This document shows, piece by piece, positions 36,930 to 58,135 of a stretch of DNA of 64,000 nucleotides. A program made the translations under genes and the position numbers. How positions within the stretch are numbered: position 1 is the stretch's first letter; the number at the start of each line of letters is the position of its first letter. The DNA is from Cyanoderma ruficeps (Eukaryota; Chordata; Aves; Passeriformes; Timaliidae). Below the pieces are notes generated by a model that saw only the letters and a list, made by a program, of their open reading frames with translations, searched no databases and had not been told where the DNA came from. The stretch lies in assembly GCA_008694505.1 (NCBI GenBank), contig VZDJ01000034.1:4434514-4498513 (forward strand), written 5' to 3'.

Positions 36930-38587
36930 GTGTGCTCTGCCCTGCTTAGGTAAACACAGATATTCTGGTGGCTTTGCAAATGAAGTGAAAATATCAATAA
37001 AAAGTGGAGGTTCATGAGAAAAGAGTTGAAGGAAGCAATGAAAAATGACAGTTGAAATAAGAAAGTAAGAAACAACTGTTCAGTTACTGTAAGGCTCTGC
37101 AGATAGAAGCATCTAGTAATAAATGCTTAGTCATTTCTCTGTTGGTTAATTAATAGTAATATATATTCCTTCAGTGCTGCCTGTGTGTTGTTTGTCAGTC
37201 TGGTAGTACGTGACAGCAAAATTGCCTGGGTTTGGATAAGGGGATACTTTAGGAAGTGACAATTTTCAGTGACTTTTTTTTGATAAATGTAGCTAGAAAT
37301 TTATTCATAAGCAGATTCTAAGTTTTTGCTTACTCTGGTTTTGGGGGGTTTTAATCCTCTTTTAAAATAGTAAGATCAGGAAAGAAGACAGTCAAAACCA
37401 TCACTGATGAGTTGGATAAAATTGATGAGGTTCTCTATAAACGTGTTGTTCTTTAGAAGGACTAACTGCATAGAGAAATTTGAATAAGACCTAGAATATT
37501 GGCTTATTGTGATTTAATAAATAGAAGTTTGTTGAAAACTTACACTAAATACCAGTAATTTTTGTTCTTAAAATAAGTTAACTTTCCATGCCTGCTTCTT
37601 ATCAAGAAGTGTAAAAATGCACTTAAATGGGAATTTTTTTGAGAGGGAGACAGAGGAGATGTAGTTAGGAAATGTTTGAGCTTGGGTCACTAAAGTACCA
37701 AGAGTTATTAATATTCTTGAACTACTTCAAAGATCTCTTAAGACTCTTCTTTTTTAAAAGTGTTATTTTAAGAATTTGGCTTTAGGCATCTGTTAAACTT
37801 GTAATATCAGTTCTTTTAGATTTTACAGAAATTCTCTGCTGTACCTAAAATATTAAAATGATTTTTTTTTTCAATAATGCACATGGCTTCCAGATGCAGG
37901 ATTAATGAAGTGACCTGTTACAATCCAGATTTTTATGCTTAAATATTACATCAGTACGATTCTTTTTTTAAATGTAGGTCATGGGATTAACATCGGGGAA
38001 TGTGAGTATTTTGGCAACATGGGATTGTGTCTCCCGTGAAGGCAGCTGGGGTTTGTGCAGCGGTGGTGGCAGAAGGAGACACAGAGCACTTCACATCGGA
38101 GCTGTTTATTGCAGTCATGTGTCCTGCCATCATCCTGCCATTGTTGTCTGCTTGGTAGGCTGCTATTTTGAGAAAGTGCTAAACTAGCCAAAAGGTTGAT
38201 TTTTTATTTTATTTTTTTTTCAAGTAGTTGTTAAACAGAGGGAGGGATGACTCCTTGGGAAATGGAGGCATGCAGGCAAGAGCTGATGGATTATGCATGA
38301 TGAGCGTTTTGGTGACTTTCAGTAGGTGTTGTGTTGTGATAACAACCTCTGGCATATTGAGGAATTTGAACATTGAAGTTTAACTTTTATGGTGAATTAT
38401 TCATATTCTGTAGCAGTTTTGGAGGAGACAAAAATGCACTGTTCCTCTGAGACAGTGGTTCCAATTTGGGACTTGAAATGTGAAAGTGCCTTGCTTAATT
38501 TGGATTTTGCAAGGTCTTTCAAGGTTTCCAGGTTTGTTCATATTTCGTTTCTTCCCTTAATTTTCTGAAATAAATCCTAATTTTATT

Positions 38588-38622
38588 NNNNNNNNNNNNN
38601 NNNNNNNNNNNNNNNNNNNNNN
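38588..38622. other. Assembly gap (35 N) beside a poly(T) run
   Basis: Thirty-five Ns follow TTTTATT and precede T9. The gap lies in GNB1 intron 1 and does not affect coding sequence. Confidence 0.98.
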
Positions 38623-40799
38623 TTTTTTTTTCTGAACAGTGGCAGCTATTTAAGCTGGATGGGTTCGTTGTGGGGTTTTTTGTTATTTTTGTGGAGGGTT
38701 TGGATTCTGAAGTGCCAAATTGCAGCAGTGAGGCACTTGTGAATTGCCTCAGTGCCTCACTGAAGGCACTTTGGTGGAAGGCCATGCTGGCTGACTGGAG
38801 GCTGTTCCATGTCGGTCTGTTCTGCCTGGTTTTTCCTGTTGTATGTGCTGTTTTGTGTGAATGAGGTTACAGGATGAAGGAATGTTGCCAGAACTTTACA
38901 GGAACCCTAGAACTGACCTTTATTCTTTAGCCAGCAATTTTCCTGTGTTCTGTGCAGTGAGGAGAATTTTATTTTTTTTTATTTCTCATGTGGTCTTGTA
39001 GATGCATTGAGCTGAGTAGAAAAAGCGCACAAGTTTCTTCAGGAGGAATGCATTTCTAGAGTTCTTCTACTTGAGACAAAACACACAAAAGCTCTAAAAC
39101 CCTCAACATCAGTGACTCTAGAAATGGTACCTGTCGTTCCATATCGAGCCATGGGTAATAGTGGAAGGAAGCACTGATGAAATCAGGTTGTTGAGTTGCA
39201 GCTATTTTTAGCTTGTATAATTATCATTTTACTCACACACTATATTGCAAATGGAAATTTGTGAGCTCTCCAGCCCAGCCAACGTGGCTGCTGCAAGATG
39301 AGCATTAACACTGATCGACCTGATGCTTGTTTTGTGTGTGCTTCCCACTAATATATGGAAAAATGTCTACTGAGCACAGCGACTGCTTCAGCTGGGAACT
39401 TGGCAATTCTTCAGCACAAGAAGCAGCCAATACCTCCCACAGAAACATTCAGCTGTGCTGGCCTTGCACGACACACAAGTGCTTTCAGGAAGTTTTCGAA
39501 GGAGTTGTACAATCTCCTGTTGTCCTTAGCAGGGTGAGTGAGCTCTTTGGCAAACCTGTTAGGAAGGTACTGCTTGCTTTTCAAAGTCGGTGTGCTTGGA
39601 AATTACAGACGTGGCAGATGGTTCCCCAGAAAGGAGACTTCAAATAAAGGAGGACTTGTATCTTTTTGCTCCGGCGTACTTAGATGTATGAATTTGTAAT
39701 TATTATTTTATACTTCCCTAGGTTGTATTTCCAAAGCTGCCCCTGGAGGAGGGGACAGCAGAGACTTGGCTTTCTGGACTCCACTCTGCACTCCCCAGGG
39801 AAAGTTTGAGCTGGAATTAACTCCTCGAGGGGCACATGCAGATCCCAAAAACATCCTTTGAGCTTCCAGCTGTCTGCCACAGCACTTAATGTTGATAGTT
39901 AGGACCAAGTCATTAAACCGAGGATGGGGTTTGTTTGGATTTTGTTTTGTATTTAAAACAATCTTGAAAGCTTGAATTTGAGACTTAATTACTGTTGCCT
40001 GGTGGCACATTGGAATTTCATGATGCTGGCAGTGATTTGGCAAGGTGGTGTAATCTCTTGGGCATCCAGCTACTGCTCTGTGATAATAATCAGCTATGTA
40101 GGCTGTAAGAAATGATTTTAATAAACTATCTTGCAATTGCTGGTTTCACAGCCATTATCTCTGCCTTGTAGGTGATATATTACAGTGGTGATGGTGTTGG
40201 GTACCTGAACAAGAGCATCTGCAGGCTAAATTAGGAACTGCCTGGCTCCATCCAGCCATCCCTGCTGGCTCAGGGCTGCTCTTCACAGGGGTGCACAGCA
40301 GCAGAGTAACTTCACTTGAAGTTGCTGGTTTATCTTAATACTAATACTGAGGTTTGCTAGTAGGTTTTTGGATGGTTTGAGAAGGGTTTTTTTGTTTTTT
40401 CTTCCCCTTTAGTGAAGTTATTTTTGTTTGAGTGCCTTGAATAGAACAACTCTATGTGCCACTCTTGCAGGAGCTTGTGTTACGCAAGACATTTTTAAGA
40501 TTCCCATGGTATAATGGTCATGAGAATCAGTTTTTACTGGTGTTGGTTGAGATCCGTGTTAAACTGTGTTGATAAAGCCACTCCAATAGCTGTGTATGCA
40601 TTGATTACATCCCCCACTGAACACATCTCCCAGCTTCTCCATGTTCTTCCAGCAGGGACACCTGCTGGGAGCCCTGAGCAAGATCCTCGGTGTGTTCTCT
40701 GGTGCCTGGCCCCACGTCATTGTGCATGAATTACTGGTGTGTTTTAAATGCTGGAATGCCTTTGCAGCAGTTCAGATGTTGGCCTTGGCATCGAGTCGA

Positions 40800-40817
40800 T
40801 GTGTGTGTGTGTGTGGA
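40800..40817. repeat. (TG)9 microsatellite
   Basis: Nine uninterrupted TG units in GNB1 intron 1. Confidence 0.95.
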
Positions 40818-42817
40818 GCAGTCTTGAGAAAGTTGGAATTAACATCCAGAATATTTGGGGTTTTAGTCTCTCATTGAATCCATAGGTCAAGAGGAAAATG
40901 TGTTTATGTGGTTAATGGCTTTGGAGAGGGGACAGTAAATGTGTTCAATCTGCTTTGGAAGTTGCTTCATTTTGGAGGGTTGGTCAGATTTCCGATGATG
41001 TCAAAATATTTCAAAATGCTTTCCATACCCTTCCAAGTCCTTTTTCTTCCTTTTCTTCCCTGCTTTCCTCAGCATCACAAAAAAAGTTGCTGTGTCTTCT
41101 GCAGAAATCTTCTTCATATATAGACTTGTAGCTGGAATATGCTGGAGTTGAGATAATTTTTTAGGCTGGATTGTCAGCTCAGAGTAGCTGCTTCAGTATC
41201 AGTAAAGAAAAAAGGATACTGGGCTGGCAGCACTTATTGAGGGAAGCTTTACCCAGAAACGATGAAGCTTTTTGGACTTGTGGAGTTACTTTACTCTTTT
41301 TTAGCCCAAATGGCTGGGCTGGTTCTTCCCTTGGAGCAGGAGGCTGTGGGCACGTGGGGACACTGGCAACACCAACCCTGTGTGGGGCTGGCTCGCCTCC
41401 AGGTGCTTTGGTGTGATGGTTTAACCACTTGAACCGTGCTCTGAGTGCTCTGGGGAACTTTTTGTTCTCTGCTGTTTTTGAAACCCCAGTTTTTGGTGTC
41501 AAGGACCTGCAGCTCTGGGCTCAGCAGGGCTCTCCGGGCAGCATGTGGAGCTCCTTACAAGAACTCTTTGCTGAGCCAGTGCTGCGGTGCACCGAATGAA
41601 CTGCCCTCTAATTTTCATGTTGCTTTTGCCAGGCTACATTTTAGCTAAAAATGGAAGCTTGTGGCAATGCAGATTTTTTTTTTTTTCATGAGTAGCTTGT
41701 CTACTTTTGTCCTTAAATGAGCTCCATCTTTAAGGTAGAATTGAAAATATCTCCGTTGCCAGGACTGCGTTCTGCGAGCGTCGCAGGGTGCTTTCAGCAT
41801 CCTCATGTGGGAACTTAACCCTTTGAAAAAATAAACTCAACTTTTGTGGAAAAGTTTGCTGTTATGCTTCCTTCCTCTTCTTTCAGGCTGGTTAAAGTGG
41901 CTTTTTTTTGGTTTTGTTTTGTTTTGTTTTTCTTTTTTTGCAGAAGGCATATGAAATCTGCAACACCTCTCCTGCATTAATGAGGGTGCAGCACAGGACA
42001 ATAATGGTGTGTGGTTTGGCCTTTGCTATTGTGTATTTTTGTGTGCTGTTAGTGCACCAGCATAAATTTACTTGTTTACATTTCAGGTAAATCTTTCAGA
42101 ATTTCATTAGATTTCGTTATCTCTGTAGTGGGGGCAATTTTTTTTCCTGTCAAGACTTCTGAAGGTTGACTGGAGTTGCTCTGTTTTCAGAACCTGGAAT
42201 GGTCCTGTCATGTTTTTGTGTCTGGGGGGTTAGAGCTTGGCTTCTAAGTGTGAGTTACTGTTTTGTGTCCCAAAGTGTGATGTTCTGGCAGTAATAAACA
42301 AAACTGCTTACACTGTGATGCTTTCATAATCACAGTATTAAAATTTTTATCTATAAATGAGCTTGGGTGAGGATGATCCGTATCCTAAGTGGCTTAACCT
42401 CCATACCAGACACTGAAGTGGTTTGTAAATTCTCCAGCTGGTAGTGAACTGTAAAATCAGACTCACGCATTTTATGTGAGGTTTCAGGTGAAAGCGTGTG
42501 GAGTTCTAGGCTGGCTTTCTGATTTAAGGTCATTTTGCTTCAGGACCTTCTTGCTTTGTGCTCAGAATAATCTCCCCTGTCCTGTCACAGCAGCTGTGAA
42601 TACTGAGGGGTCCTATGGCATCACCCCCAGCTCTTGCCTTGGTGTGTGACAGATCCAGATCCAGATGTTCGGGATGCAGAAGTGGCTGTCAGTGTTTCAC
42701 ATCTTGGGGTGGACTAAAATAGTCCTTTGTGCTGTCAGGGGAAAAAACTGTTCCAAAATTTCTTCCTTTTTTCCCCTTGCTGCAAGGCCAGTTTGTTAAA
42801 CCGGCGCAGTCCAGAGC

Positions 42818-42832
42818 GTGTGTGTGTGTGTG
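42818..42832. repeat. (GT)n microsatellite
   Basis: About seven GT units in GNB1 intron 1, preceded by CCAGAGC. Confidence 0.95.
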
Positions 42833-43445
42833 AATTACTGAATGTATCAATTATTTTTGGACTTTCTGATATCATTAGTGATTTAAAGTTGTGACTCTTC
42901 TGGAAGAGCGGTGTGCTCTCACTTGAGCTCGTTAGTAGGAGGTTTATATAACTTCTTCTGATAAAATAGATATCATGATATTTAACTGTGCTTAGAAGGC
43001 AAATGTAGCTCAGGGACAGGATTGAGCAGAAATAATTCCAGTGTGTTAAAAATGCTGGTTTGGGGTGGGGGGGGAGCACTTTGTACTTTGTAATGCAGTG
43101 AAAATTGTATGAGTGAGACTGTATTTCCTTCTAATCCTAAATTCTCTAATAGCATGGACTTCTCTATCACTAGGGCAGGAGAATGATCTCAGGATTGCAA
43201 GAGGTTTTTGGGAAAAGGTCAAGATGAGCTTCTTGACACAAACCCGTCTTTCGGTCGTGTTGCAGTTAATAAAACTGAACCCGTTTCCTTCATGAAGGCA
43301 GGACAGCTGGCCAAGTTAGCTAACAGGAGTAGTTTGCACTTTGATAGTAGTTTAATTTCTGTTCGATTTGTTGAGAAATTGGTGCTTTTTTTTGTGATAA
43401 TTGCATTAATTGTGGTTTTGGTGTCTTTTTTTTTTTCCCCTCCAG

Positions 43446-43497
43446 AATTTACATGTTTGACAGCAGAAGTTGGCTTTCTACTGTAGTGAGAGAAAAT
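43446..43497 (+). other. GNB1: GNB1 exon 2, non-coding (predicted)
   Basis: 52 nt bounded by a strong acceptor (a long T/C tract ending CCCCTCCAG) and a consensus donor AAAAT|GTAAGT. It contains ATG at 43453-43455. It is the best pairing of acceptor and donor I saw in the 24 kb before the start codon, and human GNB1 is known to have a second 5' UTR exon. It was chosen by splice-site quality, not by transcript evidence. Confidence 0.65.
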
Positions 43498-46400
43498 GTA
43501 AGTAGACAAAAAAAGATGATTTTTTTTTTCTAGTCCTCGAGAGACATCCTTTTTTTAAAAAGTGGTTAATTCCGATTTTTTGGCTGTTAATCTGTGCAAG
43601 CCAGTTTTCCCCTTTAGCATGTGTATTCTTGTGTCAACAGGAAGGATTCTAAAATGGCCAGGAAACCTGCTAAATTATAGATGTTAGTGCCTGCCTTCTG
43701 TCAGAGAGGGAACTGGCAAAGCAGAGGGAGACCACAGCTGAAACTGTTTCATCTCAGTGGGGCAGGGAACTGTAATAAATAAAATGATGAGAATAGTCAT
43801 TCTCTCATGAATGAAAAATTACTTCTCCACCATGTTTGACAAAAGAAGGCCAAATTTCTTTTGAGCAAAGTGGCTCTTGTCAGAACGTTCTTTTCAATGT
43901 GTCAGTATTATTTAAACAGAACCTAAAAGTTTCTGAGTTTATATTCTGTGTAATTGTAATTATTACGATTGTTCTTGGAGCAGTAAAATCTTCATTACCT
44001 TCCAGACTTTGAACTTGGATGTCTGTGAGGAACGTTGCTAATTGGCCAAGTATTTGCTGAGTTAAATCTGATATTTTCAGTTACTGGATGTGTACCTGTT
44101 TTTCAAAATGCAGGCAGCAGCTTTATCCCTCTGCCCATATCTCCCTCAGGATCTAAGGAGACCCTGAATTTTTTCTTCAATTTTAGTTTCTATAAATGAG
44201 AGGGAAAACACCTCAGATTTATTCCACGAGCAATTCCGATCTCGCCGCCTTTCCCAGTGAACAAAAGAGAAACAAGAAATCCATCTCTCCTCCCGAAAAC
44301 AAAAATAAAAAGAACCCTCGGCTTTTCAAAGCCGGCGTGACGTCAGCTCACTGTAACTAACGGCGAGTTGTGGATAATTCCTTTGTCATTGTGAAAATGT
44401 CCAAGCTGCCGTGCATGTTGCTAATAGGATTTGTGGTATCTGCTAGATTAGCAGAGCTTCATTTAATCAGATGACCTGCTCTGGGACTGTCTGCTGGCCA
44501 CGCCGGGAGCTCCTTGTTAAGGCTGTAAAGTTTGGGCTCTGCTCTTGCAAATGTTTGGCTTTTCCTCCATGTTGGAGCGATGGGTATTGGCAGGGAAGAG
44601 GTTGAGGGAACAAATGTCAGGCAGCCTGTTCATGGGAGAAAAGGGATTTGCTAAAACCTCCTTAGAAAATCACTGTGCCTGAGTAAAATATGAAAATTTA
44701 GCTTGAAACCCTCTGTGTTGCCAGACTTTGCATCCACAGTGGCTTGGTGGGATTATGTTAGGCTTTGGTAGTTGTAATATCTGCTAAAAATACCTTGTGG
44801 CAAGCAAAGTTTGACCAGCAAGGGATAGATATTCTAACTATTTGACTTAATGATAGCTGTGATTTCAAATGTGGTTTGTTTTTTTTTTTTCCTTTTAATC
44901 TGTAAAGATTATTCTCAGGACAGAGAGAGGGTGGAAGACTCCATCCTTTTTTTAATAGGAATGGTTTAAGGGAATGAAAAAGTTTATAGTAAGCATTGCT
45001 TCAATACTGTTGCCAGCAGAATTTCAGAGAGGAATAATATTTAACAGAGGAATATATGTTTGGATGGGTTGTATTCAGCTCTCAAGCATCAGTTTACAAA
45101 TAAGTGTTGGGTATTAATAATACCTTGGTTTCAGTAACTGGATTTAATTGGATAAACAGTTTGAGCTGTGGAAAGGACACTGGAGTTGTCACAATGAAAT
45201 GAGTCAATTTGAGTTCTTCCTCAGCCTTTGAATTTTTCTGTCCCTGTTTTCTGAGCAGTGAGTGAATAATTCTTATTCTTTAAATAAGAATTAGTCCACT
45301 GGGATTCTGAGTATATCTCCGTTTGCAGGAAGCACATGGAAGTTCTGTAAGGCTTCCTGCAGTTTAAAAATGTAGAGCAAAGCTGTGGACACACAACTGA
45401 CTGGCCATACATAACTCTCCTCTCACACAGGGATATAGCTCATGTCAGAGAGGGTTAGAGAAAAGCAAACCCTGAGCTGTTCCTTTGACACAAATGATGT
45501 GATAAATCCTTTAGACACAGCTGAATTGTGAAGTTTTGTTGTGTGTGGAATGTAAAAATCAGGCAAAGCCAATCGAGACAGATTTTCCTGTGTGGGAAAC
45601 AGAGGAACAAAGTGACTCTTCCCTGGGTACCTTGTCAGAGGAGATGAGAGGCCTGGGTCATCTGGAGGAGTGGGGAATGGTGAAGTGCCCAGATTGTTAC
45701 CCAGCAAGGTGGGAATTACCCACAAGGTGTACTGGTCAACAGGATTAGGGGGAATAAGCTTAGAGCAGAGACACTTAAGCACTTCAGCCCTTGGAAAGGT
45801 CTTGAGGGTGTTGAGGAAAGTGAATTTGCTATTCCTGAGGAGCTGCCTTCAGGGACACACTCACGTATTCCAGAGAAGGTGAGGTAAGAGTGAGCTTGGC
45901 TCCTGCCTGTTTCTGCACAGCTCTGGGGATAATTTGGGGAAAAGGAGTGTGGAACTTGAGGAGTAAATTTTTTTCTTGAGGTTTGCTTGATTGGGAAGTG
46001 CAGCCCAGAAATAGGATCATCATCCACATGAAGCTTACAGATTCCTCTAGAAACCTTCTTGTAAAATGGGGTTAAATGCCTTTAGAATGTGCCAAGAAAT
46101 AAAAATCTATTACTTCAACTGTGCTTGTTTGTGATGAGCAGAGACTGTTCGATATATGATCCATACCTGTAATATAAATAAATCCGTATAAAATTTCCCA
46201 TGTATTTTTTCCCCATGCATTCTTCTGACCTTACCTGGTCCTTAGTCTTTTAAAGATACTTTTTTTAAATACAAGACTAGTAAGCTCTGATTTACAGTAT
46301 AGCTAAAAAGGACACGGGAGGCTGGAACCCTTTTGTCCTCCCACAAATCTCATATTTCTACCATAAATTCAATTGTCTTAAGCATAGTATAAAAGAAATA

Positions 46401-49118
46401 ATGGAACAGCCAAGCTGGTTTGCTGTTTGTCCCATAAATTTTACAGTTGGCTTCAGAGAACTCCTATATTGTAATGCCCTTGGCTGCCATAGGGTTGTCA
46501 TTTCCTGAGTGAGTTCAGTCGTGTTGGCAGGAATTAGCACTTCCTGTTGATGTTGAAACAACAAAGACTACAAAGAGAATGTTAAAATGCGCTTTAAACA
46601 ATTCCTATGGATGCTGACAGAAAGGCAGTTCAGAGTTTGGAGCTGCTTGGAATGCATAGGGGCTAAGCTGGAATTCTCTGTCTTCAAGATGGGAACTTAG
46701 ATGGATACAAGATGGGAAAATGAACTTTCTTAATGTGACTTTTTTCCTAGGATAAGGGTTCATCTCCTTAGGCCTCTCCCTGTTCCGTGCAAAGAAGCTT
46801 TGTTTCATTTAAATGCAAGAGAATTCTCTCTCCCAGTGCACAAATTCTGCAGAAATAAATGGGTGCTATTTTAAGGAGAGCATATCTGCTCTGACTGACG
46901 TGAGATTATTCCTCCTATTGTATTTTTAAATAAAGCTGCATGTAAAATCCTCAGTGTAGTTGCTTGTACCTGCAGCTGGAATTCTTGGTGTCCTGAGTCT
47001 TTATTGCAGTCTCATCAGTGAGTTGCTGTGACCTTGGGCAGAACGTGAAAGATTCGGCATTTCTTGCTCTGAAATGGGAATGATACCATCTCTAAATTCT
47101 TTGTCTGGAGTGGTCAGTATTTGCTTAGTAGGAAATGGGCTTATATATTAACTTAGAGAATGGAAGAACTGGAGATGAAGAAGCAGAAAGATACGAAAAA
47201 ATTGCAGTTTATTCTTAAATTAACTCCTTTCTGACAAGAGCAGTGCCTTAGTGTTACACCAGGTGTATGAACAGCCCAGGAGCTGCAGACAGGCTCGAAA
47301 TTCAAACTGATCCAGCCCAGAGTGTTTGCCTGAGATGCAGAATGAACAAAACATCTTGAGAAACAAAAGAGCATTCAGAAGAAAAGCAGGATAATCAAAC
47401 ACTCAGGATGGGTTTTGTCTTAGCTGGATTTTGGGTTGAGCTGAGCAAGCAATCTTAAAGGGGCTTAGAGATGACCCTGGAAGCAGAAGAGAGAAGGAAG
47501 AGACCCAGTTTCACAATGAAGTGAAAGGGCCTTGAAGTTGTGTGAGTGGAGGTTTTGGGAGAGAAGCCAACTAAAATTCCTTTTCTAAGATACTGTGGGA
47601 TTCAGAGAAGAGGAAAAAAATGGTAAATGATGCTATGACAAGATCTGGCATCTGTTCCTAGAGGTTTTCAGTTTGGAATAACTACTATGGAGAGAGCCTC
47701 AGCCTAAGTCTGGTTATGGGGGATAGAAATATTTAGGGAATATTGAAGTCTAAACTATTTTGAAGCTTCTTTTAACAGTGATGTCTGTTCTACTGCTCTA
47801 ATTTACCTTGACAGTATGTTTTTTTTCTCTGTAACTGTGACTGCATAAAAATTTGGAAATTATCCTCATCTTTCTCCTTGGGAAGGGCTTTAAGAGGAAA
47901 ACAAACCCCACATGCTTGCAAAGATAAATAAGCTGATTAAATCTTAACAGAATAATAGGTAAAGCTGCTAGCAAAGCATTCCCTTTATTTAATAGTAAAG
48001 GGTCAATTCTGACTAATAAAATGTTCTAAAATCACACTATCAGTGTTAATTTGTAAACTCCAGGTGTTCTGTGTAGTGTTTGAAATTGGAACCAATTATC
48101 CCGTTCTGCAATAAAAGATAAAATTCATCAGCATGTTTCTTCAGCATCTTCCATTGCCATCAAGCTGCAGAGATTTTAAAACAAAAAATTTAGGAGCAGC
48201 TGAGTTGGAGATGTGGAATGCTGGAAAAAATGCCAGCAATATCTTTCTGGAGCAGAGACTTTTAAAGATAAGTTGTACATTTTAATAGGAAATATCCATA
48301 TGGTTGTGATATTGGGAAACAGCCCAATAGTTGAGCAAGTCTATAGGCAAAAGTTGAGGTTGTTTGAGTGGTTGTGATGTTTCATAGAGCCTCTGTCTTG
48401 CTGGCTCCATGAAATAGATGTAATTTGGTGCCTGTGGATACTGGGAATGCAGAGGCTGAGAGGGGAGAAGTGTCTGATGGCTGTGGGTTCTCAAACTCCT
48501 GCCCTCAACCCAGCAAAAAATCCCTGGTTTTACTCTGACAACACGTTCGTGTTACAATCTGCTCGGGGTTCTCAGACATTTTAGCAGTTATCAAATAAAA
48601 ACCTTGAACATTTGTGAGTGATCTCCTTTTCTCCAGATAGCAGAACAATATTTTTCATGACCGTGATGTTGCAGACAGTTCTTACAGCGTTTTGCAGGTG
48701 CTTGTGTCACTGTAAATCCCTTTTCTTTGCTGGGGGGGTTCTTTACTCTGGTTTGAAGAGTTGCAGGGAAGTTCTGACTTCCATGTCTAAAATTGATGTT
48801 ACCTGCTTACTCACTCTTGGGCAACTTGAATTTATACAAAAAATGAATCAGAAACACTCTAATGAAAAAAAAAAGGAAAAAAGAAAAGGCCTGGAGGAGA
48901 GAAATAAGTCCAAATTTTATTCTATTTCCTGTGTCTGGAAGCAAAGCACATCCATTTGTGACAACACCTTATGCTGAGGAGATTTCAGACACACATTTTC
49001 ACCTGCACTCCTGTGTTTATAAATCAGTCTGGCATTTTTTTTTCAAGTTTGAAGTGATCGAAAGGACTTGTAATTTCAAACTCTGACTTGTAATTCTCCT
49101 GCTTCTCCTGTCTTTCAG
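43498..49118 (+). other. GNB1 intron 2
   Basis: 5.6 kb of mostly unremarkable AT-rich sequence. It contains a constrained-looking, CpG-containing block at 44170-44480 with a CRE palindrome. No gene or recognisable transposon was found. Confidence 0.6.
44170..44480. promoter_or_regulatory. Intronic candidate enhancer with CRE and hairpin
   Basis: The full palindromic cAMP response element TGACGTCA lies at 44338-44345. It is immediately preceded by an inverted repeat CGGCTTT/AAAGCCG (44319-44325 and 44328-44334, 2-bp spacer) and followed by CTAACGGC, a MYB-like core. CpGs are locally preserved although the flanks are AT-rich. CREB/ATF binding is inferred from the motif alone. Confidence 0.45.
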
Positions 49119-49169
49119 ATTTCTGGTTGTTTCAGAGGTGGCAGTGGAGCACACCTTTAGCACAGGAAA

Positions 49170-57914
<8,745 letters not shown>

Positions 57915-58129
57915 AGGAGGTGAGTCCCCAGCCCATTAAGGCTGCTTTGGGGTCCAGAATGCTGTTTGCCACCAATGCTGTTACTTGTTGCTGCTCATTC
58001 AGCTTAGGAGAGCAGAGTGAGGAGCAAACCCGAGCAGCTGGGGGGGTTCAGATGACCATTGTTTTAATGTATGCACTGACATTTTTTTTTATTAGTGGCC
58101 TATTTTTAACTACTGTGGGTTTTTGAGTA

Positions 58130-58135
58130 AATAAA
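58130..58135 (+). terminator. Intronic AATAAA in the last GNB1 intron
   Basis: AATAAA lies 216 bp after the stop, within the 336-bp intron that separates the stop-containing exon from the 3' UTR exon. If that intron is retained, this could give a very short 3' UTR. Use is speculative. Confidence 0.35.

Larger units (their letters stand above)
25233..43445 (+). other. GNB1 intron 1 (about 18.2 kb)
   Basis: Mostly AT-rich unique sequence with T-tracts, small microsatellites, an N gap and scattered short frames without family signatures. The first 1.5 kb (25.6-27.0 kb) is unusually poor in repeats and may hold regulatory sequence. The notable item is the hairpin at 36858-36929. No other gene was recognised on either strand. 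Confidence 0.7.

Noticed and set aside
40502..40570. tRNA-like stretch (CCCATGGTATAATGGTCATG, then GGTTGAGATCC)
   Set aside because: The A-box and B-box resemblance to a tRNA-Glu is partial, the acceptor stem does not close and the T-loop consensus is broken. At best a decayed pseudogene, more likely coincidence.
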